Source: an uncultured Dechloromonas sp. (GTDB lineage Bacteria > Pseudomonadota > Gammaproteobacteria > Burkholderiales > Rhodocyclaceae). From it: 20,571 nt of DNA. A model generated the notes under the pieces. It saw only the letters and a program-made list of their open reading frames with translations. It searched no databases and had not been told where the DNA came from. Location: the NCBI GenBank assembly GCA_937996725.1, contig CALKUR010000113.1, positions 1 through 20,571 of the forward strand. The letters are read 5' to 3'. Of this stretch, positions 14,885-20,571 are shown piece after piece. A program made the position numbers and the translations under genes. The stretch's first letter is position 1, and the number at the start of each line of letters is the position of its first letter.

Positions 14885-16555
14885 ATGTTGTGCCGGTTGG
14901 TCATTCGTGACTTTGTTCTAGTCGAATCGCTGGAGCTGGATTTTCAGCCCGGCTTTGGTGCGTTGACCGGCGAAACCGGTGCCGGCAAATCACTCTTGAT
15001 TGATGCATTAGCCTTTGTGTTGGGCGAGCGTGCCGACGCGGGCCTGATTCGCTCCGGCACGCAACGCGCCGAGGTGACGGCCGAATTTGACGCCATTCCG
15101 AATCCTGAATTTCTGGCCTGGTTTGCCGAGCAGGAGATTCCGCTGGAGCTGGGTGAGGGCGTGTTGATTCGTCGGGTCCTGGAAGCGGCCGGTCGGTCGC
15201 GGGCTTTTGTGAACGGCGTGCCCGTGACCTTGCAGCAAGTACGCACCGTAGGCGAATGGTTGCTCGATATTCACGGTCAGCATGCGCATCAGTCGCTGTT
15301 GCGGGCGGATGCCCAGCGCCAGTTGATCGATGATTTTGGCCAACTGCAAAAAGACGTGGCGGTGGTATCTGATACCTGGCGCGCCTGGTCATCGGCGCGA
15401 CAGTTGCTGGAAGATGCCAGCAAACGCTCTGGCGATATCGAAGCGCGACGTGATGCGTTGGCCTGGCAAATTAAAGCGTTGGCGGAAGTGGCTAATGATG
15501 ACCCCGATTGGGGTTGGCAAGCGATGGGTGAAGAGCAGAGCCGCTTGGCGAATGCCAGTACGCTGATCGACATCGTGCAGGGCACGATCGATGCGTTGGG
15601 CGAAGGTGAGGAACCCTTGCTGTCGTTGCTTAGCCGCTTGGAGCATCGGCTCAAAGAGGGCTCGGGGATGGATGTGCGCCTACAAGAGCCGACCGATCTA
15701 TTGCAGGCTGCGCACAACGAATTGTCGGAAGCGCTGACGGTTTTGCGTCGCCATCTGGACCGACTGGATGTCGATCCGGCGCGGCTCGCCGAGGTTGAGC
15801 GTCGTATGAGCTTGATGCTCGATCTGGCGCGCAAGCACCTGGTGGAACCGGTGGCCTTGCCAGCGCTGTATCAACAGCTACGGATCGAGGCCGAGCAGTT
15901 GGCCGATGCGACCGATATTGCGGCGCTGGAAGCGCGCGTGGCCACTGCGGCCAAAGCCTACGCTGAAGCGGCGGCACGACTCAGCAAAGGGCGCGAGAAA
16001 GCTGCGAAGGCATTGAGCAAGGGCGTGAGCGAGGCCATGCAGGATCTGGCCTTGGGCGGCGGCCGATGTCAGATCGTGCTGCAGCCCTTAGACGGTGGCG
16101 GCCAGTACGGCAACGAACGCGTTGAGTTCCAGGTCAGCGGGCTGGCCGGTAGTGATTGGCGGCCACTCTCTAAGGTGGTGTCGGGGGGGGAGCTCTCGCG
16201 CATCAGTCTGGCGATTCAGGTCGTGACGAGCGCGTGCAGCGCCGTGCCAACACTCATTTTTGATGAAGTTGATGTCGGTATTGGCGGTGGGGTGGCTGAG
16301 GTCGTCGGCCGCTTACTGGCAAAACTGGGCGAACGACGTCAGGTGTTGTGCGTCACGCATTTGCCGCAGGTGGCGGCCTGTGCCGGTTGGCAGTGGCAGG
16401 TCAGTAAGGAAAAATCGGGCAGCGCTTTCCGCAGCAAAGTCAGCACACTCGACGATGCGGCGCGCATCGAAGAAATTGCCCGGATGCTGGGCGGCGTGGA
16501 AATTACGGCCCGTACCCGGGCGCACGCTGCAGAGATGCTGAAGCTGGAGATCTAG
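14885..16555 (+). CDS. recN: DNA repair protein RecN
   Basis: 556-residue SMC-like ATPase acting in double-strand-break repair. The ABC head is split: the N-terminal part has MLCRLVIRDFVLVESLEL and Walker A GETGAGKS (29-36), a long coiled-coil occupies about 150-370, and the C-terminal part has the signature SGGELS (433-438), Walker B with IFDEVDVGIGGG (Asp460-Glu461 region) and VTHLPQVAA. Length equals the E. coli protein (553). GGGAG inside the nadK end supplies the ribosome site. The signature motif is encoded across a run of eight G (16183-16190), a potential slippage site. No LexA-type CTGT-N8-ACAG box is seen upstream of nadK or recN. The stop lies 6 bp from the convergent fur stop. Confidence 0.97.
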   Translation: MLCRLVIRDFVLVESLELDFQPGFGALTGETGAGKSLLIDALAFVLGERADAGLIRSGTQRAEVTAEFDAIPNPEFLAWFAEQEIPLELGEGVLIRRVLEAAGRSRAFVNGVPVTLQQVRTVGEWLLDIHGQHAHQSLLRADAQRQLIDDFGQLQKDVAVVSDTWRAWSSARQLLEDASKRSGDIEARRDALAWQIKALAEVANDDPDWGWQAMGEEQSRLANASTLIDIVQGTIDALGEGEEPLLSLLSRLEHRLKEGSGMDVRLQEPTDLLQAAHNELSEALTVLRRHLDRLDVDPARLAEVERRMSLMLDLARKHLVEPVALPALYQQLRIEAEQLADATDIAALEARVATAAKAYAEAAARLSKGREKAAKALSKGVSEAMQDLALGGGRCQIVLQPLDGGGQYGNERVEFQVSGLAGSDWRPLSKVVSGGELSRISLAIQVVTSACSAVPTLIFDEVDVGIGGGVAEVVGRLLAKLGERRQVLCVTHLPQVAACAGWQWQVSKEKSGSAFRSKVSTLDDAARIEEIARMLGGVEITARTRAHAAEMLKLEI

Positions 16556-16561
16556 CGCCGC

Positions 16562-17014
16562 TTACACCCGGTTGTGCAGGCCCTTTTTGGTGGGGCGGTG
16601 CGGGCAAGCCTGATCGACACAGTCGGCGTACAGACAGAGGTCGTGCGCCTGAATACGAAAGCCCAGATTTTCCGCGATTTCGGCTTGTTTGCGTTCGATC
16701 TCGGGATCGCAGAACTCAACCACCCGGTCACATTGTAGGCAGACCAGATGGTCGTGATGATCGCCACGATTGAGTTCGAAGACGGCTTTGCCCGATTCGA
16801 AGTTCTGCTTTTGCAACAGGCCGGCTTGTTCGAACTGGGTGAGTGCCCGGTACACCGTGGCCAGCCCGATATCGAGCCCATCGGTGACCAGAATCCGGTA
16901 CACGTCATCCGCCGTGAGATGCGCGTCCCGATGCTTTTCGAAGACCTCGAGAATCTTCATGCGCGGCATCGTGGCTTTGAGTCCGGATTGCTGCAGGTCT
17001 TTCGGGGAGGGCAT
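16562..17014 (-). CDS. fur: Ferric uptake regulator Fur
   Basis: 150-residue iron-responsive repressor. A winged helix (about 5-80) contains LTADDVYRIL and the recognition-helix segment IGLATVYRALTQFEQAGLL. The dimerisation domain carries the metal ligands: His86/His87/Asp88/His89 in GDHHDHLVC, the structural-zinc pair Cys92/Cys95, and a second pair, Cys132/Cys137, in CLYADCVDQACPH. This matches true Fur rather than Zur or PerR. The start at 17014 is preceded by AGGAA; the longer open frame would run through bamE and lacks homology. It diverges from bamE over 63 bp. I see no Fur box there, so autoregulation is not supported by sequence. Confidence 0.97.
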   Translation of the reverse strand: MPSPKDLQQSGLKATMPRMKILEVFEKHRDAHLTADDVYRILVTDGLDIGLATVYRALTQFEQAGLLQKQNFESGKAVFELNRGDHHDHLVCLQCDRVVEFCDPEIERKQAEIAENLGFRIQAHDLCLYADCVDQACPHRPTKKGLHNRV

Positions 17015-17077
17015 AAACGATTCCTGGGGGAGTGACTTCGGATATGATAGCGGCTTTTGCAACGACCTGTTCCGTCC

Positions 17078-17671
17078 ATGCCACTTTTCCGCAGCTGTGC
17101 CGCAACGCTTCATTCGAAGTCTGTTGCCCGATGCGTCGGGCGCTGGGCGGCCGCCGGCCTCATTGGTTTGGTGGTTGGCAGCTTGAGCGGTTGCGCCGTC
17201 GAGCGCTATTTTCTGGAATATCGCGTCAACGTGCAGCAGGGTAACCTGGTTGAACAGAAGCAAATTGCCCAACTGCGCCCCGGCATGACCCGTGACCAGG
17301 TGCGTTATGTGCTGGGTACGCCGTTGCTGCAGGATCCGTTCCACTCAGATCGCTGGGATTATGTTTACCGTTTTGAGAATGGGCAGACCGGCGACATCAC
17401 GATGCGCAACATTTATGCGTATTTCAATTCAGCCGGCTTATTGCAACGGGTAGGCGGCGATGTGGCGGCAGCGCAGCCGGCCGACGTGCAATTTACGGGC
17501 AATCTGGATGCCGATTCGGCGGCCGCCGCAGGTGTCGCTGGGGCCGTGCGGGCAAACGAGCCTCAGGTCATTGATTTTGGGGCATTGCCTGACGATGCAG
17601 AAGGCCCGGCTGAGGGTTCCGAACCAGAGAGTGATTCATGGTGGTGGCGCTTTATCCACCTCTTCAAGTAA
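17078..17671 (+). CDS. bamE: Outer membrane assembly lipoprotein BamE (SmpA/OmlA)
   Basis: 197-residue lipoprotein of the BAM complex, which inserts beta-barrel proteins into the outer membrane. From the ATG at 17078 a long signal peptide leads to the lipobox LSGC, with lipidated Cys39. The SmpA/OmlA fold follows at about 45-125, with YRVNVQQGNLVEQ, QIAQLRPGMTRDQVRYVLGTP and DRWDYVYRFENG. The rest (about 126-197) is an Ala/Asp/Glu-rich extension ending in a Trp-rich amphipathic tail (SWWWRFIHLFK). E. coli BamE has 113 residues, so this is a long form. A TTG at 17057 is an alternative start; no strong ribosome site favours either. It is divergent from fur, the usual fur/omlA pairing, and dapB follows after 11 bp. 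Confidence 0.93.
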   Translation: MPLFRSCAATLHSKSVARCVGRWAAAGLIGLVVGSLSGCAVERYFLEYRVNVQQGNLVEQKQIAQLRPGMTRDQVRYVLGTPLLQDPFHSDRWDYVYRFENGQTGDITMRNIYAYFNSAGLLQRVGGDVAAAQPADVQFTGNLDADSAAAAGVAGAVRANEPQVIDFGALPDDAEGPAEGSEPESDSWWWRFIHLFK

Positions 17672-17682
17672 AGGGAAATGCG

Positions 17683-18495
17683 ATGTCTGTACCGGTAAAA
17701 ATTGCGATCGCGGGTGCTTCAGGCCGCATGGGCCGTATGCTGATTGAGGCGGTGTTGGCGGATCCGGCAACGGTGCTGCACGCAGCGTTTGAGCGTGAAG
17801 GCAGCGAGTTTGTCGGTCGCGACCCCGGCGAGTTTGTGGGTCAGTCGACCTCGGTGCGTATCAGCGCCGATGTGGCCGCGGGTTTGAAGGGTGCTGATTG
17901 CATGATCGATTTCACGCGTCCGGAAGCCACGCTGGTGCATCTGCAGGCTTGCAAGATTGCAGGTGTGGGCATGGTGATTGGGACGACGGGTTTTGAGGAA
18001 GACGGCAAAGCCACGATTGCCGAAGCGGCCAAGTCGGTGCCGGTGGTTTTTGCCCCCAATATGAGCGTGGGTGTCAACGTGACCTTCAAATTGCTGGAAA
18101 TCGCTGCGGGTATTCTGAACAGCGGCTACGATGTGGAAATCGTCGAGGCACACCACCGCCATAAGGTGGATGCGCCGTCGGGTACTGCGCTGCGCATGGG
18201 TGAGGTTGTTGCTCAGGGTCTGGGCCGTAACCTGAAGGATGTGGCGGTTTATGGGCGCGAAGGTGTCACCGGTGAGCGCAAAGAGAGCACCATTGGCTTT
18301 GCCACGGTCCGAGGTGGCGATATTGTCGGCGACCATGTGGTGATGTTCTGCGGCACCGGCGAACGGGTCGAGATCGGCCATAAAGCCAGCAGCCGTATGC
18401 CGTATGCATTGGGTAGCGTGCGTGCCGCCAAATTCATGCATGGCCGCGCTAAGGGCTTGTTTGATATGCAGGATGTGCTCGGCCTGCGCGGTTGA
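17683..18495 (+). CDS. dapB: 4-hydroxy-tetrahydrodipicolinate reductase
   Basis: 270-residue cytoplasmic enzyme of the diaminopimelate/lysine pathway that reduces 4-hydroxy-tetrahydrodipicolinate with NAD(P)H. The N-terminal Rossmann domain has GASGRMGR (11-18). DFTRPEA and GTTGF (about 100-104) line the nucleotide site. The catalytic segment EAHHRHKVDAPSGTAL (about 155-170) contains His157 and Lys161, equivalent to His159 and Lys163 of E. coli. Length matches the E. coli enzyme (273). GGGAA lies about 6 nt before the ATG. It follows bamE by 11 bp and is likely cotranscribed with it. A separate promoter downstream serves carAB. Confidence 0.98.
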   Translation: MSVPVKIAIAGASGRMGRMLIEAVLADPATVLHAAFEREGSEFVGRDPGEFVGQSTSVRISADVAAGLKGADCMIDFTRPEATLVHLQACKIAGVGMVIGTTGFEEDGKATIAEAAKSVPVVFAPNMSVGVNVTFKLLEIAAGILNSGYDVEIVEAHHRHKVDAPSGTALRMGEVVAQGLGRNLKDVAVYGREGVTGERKESTIGFATVRGGDIVGDHVVMFCGTGERVEIGHKASSRMPYALGSVRAAKFMHGRAKGLFDMQDVLGLRG

Positions 18496-18534
18496 TGGCC
18501 TCGCGGGGCACTAGCGCAACGCAGCATTTTTCGC

Positions 18535-18540
18535 TATAAT
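18535..18540 (+). promoter_or_regulatory. -10 box of the carAB promoter
   Basis: A perfect TATAAT lies 40 bp after the dapB stop, following a T-rich stretch. No recognisable -35 occurs 16-18 bp upstream, which may mean activator dependence. The start site would be near 18547, giving a leader of about 105 nt to the GTG or 185 nt to the ATG candidate start of carA. Confidence 0.5.
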
Positions 18541-18573
18541 TTGGCAGCTTAATATCCTGCATTTGCGGGATTC

Positions 18574-18626
18574 AAGCGGGAGTACCAGAAAGTTCGCCTT
18601 CGGGCGGCAGTTTTGGGCTCCCGCTT
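18574..18626 (+). promoter_or_regulatory. Structured carA leader RNA with UUCG hairpin
   Basis: AAGCGGGAG (18574-18582) pairs perfectly with CTCCCGCTT (18618-18626). Inside the 35-nt loop, CGCC (18595-18598) pairs with GGCG (18603-18606) around a C(UUCG)G tetraloop. The outer stem is not followed by a T-tract, so it is not a standard terminator. It lies between the -10 box and carA and is a candidate regulatory leader. The ligand or factor is unknown. Confidence 0.5.
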
Positions 18627-18651
18627 TGCATGTCTGCCATCCGGAGCCGCT

Positions 18652-19857
18652 GTGTCCTACGCTGAGTCTGCCTCGTCTAAATCACCTGCTGCCAAACGCA
18701 GCGTTCCCCTTTGTTCCACCCGGCCGGCCGCCATGCTGGTGTTGGCTGATGGCACGGTTTTCCGGGGAGAGTCGATTGGCGCAGCCGGCAAAACGTCGGG
18801 CGAAGTGGTATTCAACACGGCGCTGACCGGTTATCAGGAAATCCTCACGGATCCCTCGTACTGCCGTCAGATCGTGACGCTGACCTACCCGCATATTGGC
18901 AACGTTGGCTGCAATGATGAAGATTTTGAATCGGGCGCGAACTACGCCGCTGGTCTGGTGATTCGCGACCTGCCGCTGGTCGCTTCGAACTGGCGCGCCC
19001 AGAGCGATTTGTCCTCGTATCTGGTGAAACATGGCATCGTGGCCATCGCTGGTATCGATACGCGCAAGCTGACCCGTATTCTGCGCGAAAAGGGTGCTCA
19101 GGCCGGTTGCATCATCGCAGCCGCTGCCGGTGAAACGCTGGACGAGGCTGCCGCACTGGCTGAAGCCAAGGCTTTCCCGGGCTTGGCTGGTATGGATCTG
19201 GCTAAGGAAGTCACCGTTGAGAAGTCCTACACCTGGAACCAGGGCGAGTGGACGCTGAAGGGTTACGTCACGGGGCCGACGCCGCGTTTCAAAGTCGTGG
19301 CCTACGATTTTGGTGTGAAGCGCAACATTCTGCGCATGCTGGCCGAGCGCGGTTGTGATGTCACCGTGGTGCCGGCAAAAACCCCGGCTGCCGATGTGTT
19401 GGCGATGAATCCCGATGGTGTTTTCTTGTCGAATGGCCCCGGTGATCCGGAGCCCTGCGATTATGCGATCACCGCGATTCGAGAATTTCTCGCAGTCAAA
19501 AAACCGGTGTACGGCATCTGTCTCGGCCATCAACTATTGGCACTGGCGGCGGGTGCCAAGACCGTGAAGATGAAATTCGGTCACCATGGTGCCAACCATC
19601 CGGTCAAAGACGTCGATACCGGTCAGGTCCTGATTACTAGCCAGAACCACGGTTTTGCGGCCGATGCCGAAACTTTGCCGGCGAATGTGCGCGTGACCCA
19701 TGTCTCGCTGTTCGACGGCACGCTGCAGGGCATCGCGCTGACCGATGCCCCGGCGTTTTCTTTCCAGGGTCACCCGGAAGCGAGCCCCGGCCCGCACGAT
19801 GTGAGCTACCTCTTTGACCGATTCATCGATCTGATGTCTCAGCACTCTGCAAAATAA
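18652..19857 (+). CDS. carA: Carbamoyl-phosphate synthase small subunit
   Basis: Glutamine amidotransferase subunit that supplies ammonia to CarB for carbamoyl phosphate, the shared precursor of arginine and pyrimidines. The N-terminal CarA domain has GEVVFNTALTGYQEILTDPSY and IAGIDTRKLTRILREKGAQ. The class I GATase domain has the nucleophile in YGICLGHQ (Cys290 in this numbering) and the His/Glu pair in FQGHPEASP (His374, Glu376); the Cys-His spacing of 84 equals that of E. coli. Start choice: GTG at 18652 has GGAG 5 nt upstream and gives 401 residues. ATG at 18733 gives 374 residues with no ribosome site and would cut a few residues that align with E. coli CarA. The body is certain and the start is not. 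Confidence 0.95.
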   Translation: MSYAESASSKSPAAKRSVPLCSTRPAAMLVLADGTVFRGESIGAAGKTSGEVVFNTALTGYQEILTDPSYCRQIVTLTYPHIGNVGCNDEDFESGANYAAGLVIRDLPLVASNWRAQSDLSSYLVKHGIVAIAGIDTRKLTRILREKGAQAGCIIAAAAGETLDEAAALAEAKAFPGLAGMDLAKEVTVEKSYTWNQGEWTLKGYVTGPTPRFKVVAYDFGVKRNILRMLAERGCDVTVVPAKTPAADVLAMNPDGVFLSNGPGDPEPCDYAITAIREFLAVKKPVYGICLGHQLLALAAGAKTVKMKFGHHGANHPVKDVDTGQVLITSQNHGFAADAETLPANVRVTHVSLFDGTLQGIALTDAPAFSFQGHPEASPGPHDVSYLFDRFIDLMSQHSAK

Positions 19858-19872
19858 TAAGAAGCTGACCCC

Positions 19873-20571
19873 ATGCCCAAGCGTACAGACCTTAAAAGTA
19901 TTCTCATCATTGGTGCCGGCCCGATCGTCATCGGTCAGGCCTGCGAGTTCGACTATTCCGGCGCACAGGCCTGTAAGGCGCTGCGCGAAGAAGGCTACAA
20001 AGTCATTCTGGTGAATTCGAATCCGGCGACCATCATGACCGATCCGGAAATGGCCGATGTCACCTACATCGAACCCATTACCTGGCAGGTTGTTGCCCGC
20101 ATCATCGAAACCGAGCGCCCTGACGCGCTACTGCCAACGATGGGTGGTCAGACAGCGCTGAATTGTGCATTGGATCTGGCGGCGCACGGTGTGCTGGAAA
20201 AGTTTGGCGTCGAACTGATCGGTGCCTCGCGCGAAGCCATCGATAAGGCCGAAGACCGCGAGAAGTTCAAACAGGCGATGAACAAGATCGGTCTGGGTTC
20301 CGCACGTTCGGCCATCGCTCACTCGATGGAAGAGGCGTATCAGGTACAAGCCGGCATCGGCTTCCCGACCATCATCCGCCCATCGTTTACGCTCGGTGGT
20401 ACCGGCGGCGGCATTGCCTACAACATGGAAGAGTTCGAGTCGATCTGCAAGCGCGGTCTCGAAGCTTCGCCGACCAGCGAGCTGCTGATTGAAGAATCGC
20501 TGCTGGGTTGGAAAGAATATGAGATGGAAGTGGTGCGTGACCGTAAGGACAATTGCATCATTATTTGTTCG
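19873..20571 (+). CDS. carB: Carbamoyl-phosphate synthase large subunit (partial)
   Basis: The first 233 codons of CarB; the full protein is normally about 1,070 residues, so most lies beyond the window. The N-terminal pre-ATP-grasp domain starts MPKRTDLKSILIIGAGPIVI and continues with GQACEFDYSGAQACKALREE and VNSNPATIMTD, diagnostic of CarB. The ATP-grasp phosphate loop GGTGGGIAYN and the segment SLLGWKEYEMEVVRD follow. The frame is open to the last base. It begins 15 bp after the carA stop, in one operon with it, with only a weak AAGAAG ribosome site. The product makes carbamoyl phosphate from bicarbonate, ammonia and two ATP. Confidence 0.98.
   Translation, partial: MPKRTDLKSILIIGAGPIVIGQACEFDYSGAQACKALREEGYKVILVNSNPATIMTDPEMADVTYIEPITWQVVARIIETERPDALLPTMGGQTALNCALDLAAHGVLEKFGVELIGASREAIDKAEDREKFKQAMNKIGLGSARSAIAHSMEEAYQVQAGIGFPTIIRPSFTLGGTGGGIAYNMEEFESICKRGLEASPTSELLIEESLLGWKEYEMEVVRDRKDNCIIICS

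Noticed and set aside
17015..17077. Fur box or clear promoter in the fur-bamE divergent gap
   Set aside because: A TATGAT at 17043-17048 is -10-like, but no -35 or Fur-type palindrome accompanies it. Not enough to call.
1..20571. Mobile elements, CRISPR arrays, tRNA/rRNA genes, toxin-antitoxin or defence systems
   Set aside because: None was recognised on either strand. The window consists of compact core genes with short intergenic gaps, and no gap exceeds about 240 bp.

Overview
This window is a conserved chromosomal core region of a Gram-negative proteobacterium. It is most likely a betaproteobacterium, and Neisseriales or a relative is possible. The evidence is the LpxH lipid A enzyme, the BamE outer-membrane lipoprotein, two E. 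coli-type sigma-32 heat-shock promoters standing beside an hrcA repressor gene, and the gene order hrcA-hemH-grpE-dnaK-dnaJ next to nadK-recN, fur, bamE, dapB and carAB. The genus cannot be settled from the sequence alone. I see no mobile element, phage, CRISPR array, tRNA or rRNA, and coding density is high throughout.

Left part (1-7760). A small Ala/Pro-rich lipoprotein gene on the minus strand diverges from rlmD (23S rRNA m5U methyltransferase). rlmD converges on an unrecognised 96-residue gene, with a perfect 14-bp bidirectional terminator between them. A Bax-inhibitor-1/YccA-type membrane protein, lpxH and ppiB follow on the minus strand; ppiB and lpxH share an ATGA overlap. Divergent from these runs cysS, an MFS transporter and a periplasmic rhodanese.

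Middle part (7757-13838). This is a minus-strand stress cluster read in the order hrcA, hemH, grpE, dnaK, dnaJ. It holds the complete DnaK-DnaJ-GrpE chaperone machine, the HrcA repressor and ferrochelatase. A sigma-32-type promoter lies in front of grpE, overlapping the end of hemH. A second lies in front of dnaK. A strong intrinsic terminator separates dnaK from dnaJ. No CIRCE operator for HrcA is visible, so HrcA probably acts elsewhere, for example on groESL.

Right part (13839-20571). nadK and recN run on the plus strand, divergent from hrcA. recN converges on fur with only 6 bp between the stops. fur is divergent from bamE, which is followed by dapB. A canonical -10 box and a structured leader with a UUCG-capped hairpin precede carA. 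carB follows and is cut by the window edge. DapB (lysine/peptidoglycan) and CarAB (arginine/pyrimidines) are the biosynthetic genes here.

I found no convincing new biological system. The points most worth a second look are the carA leader and its uncertain start codon, the sigma-32 promoters with a hairpin-rich dnaK leader, the orphan 96-aa protein, the odd composition of the first 300 bp, and a terminator-like hairpin upstream of rlmD with no obvious gene to terminate.
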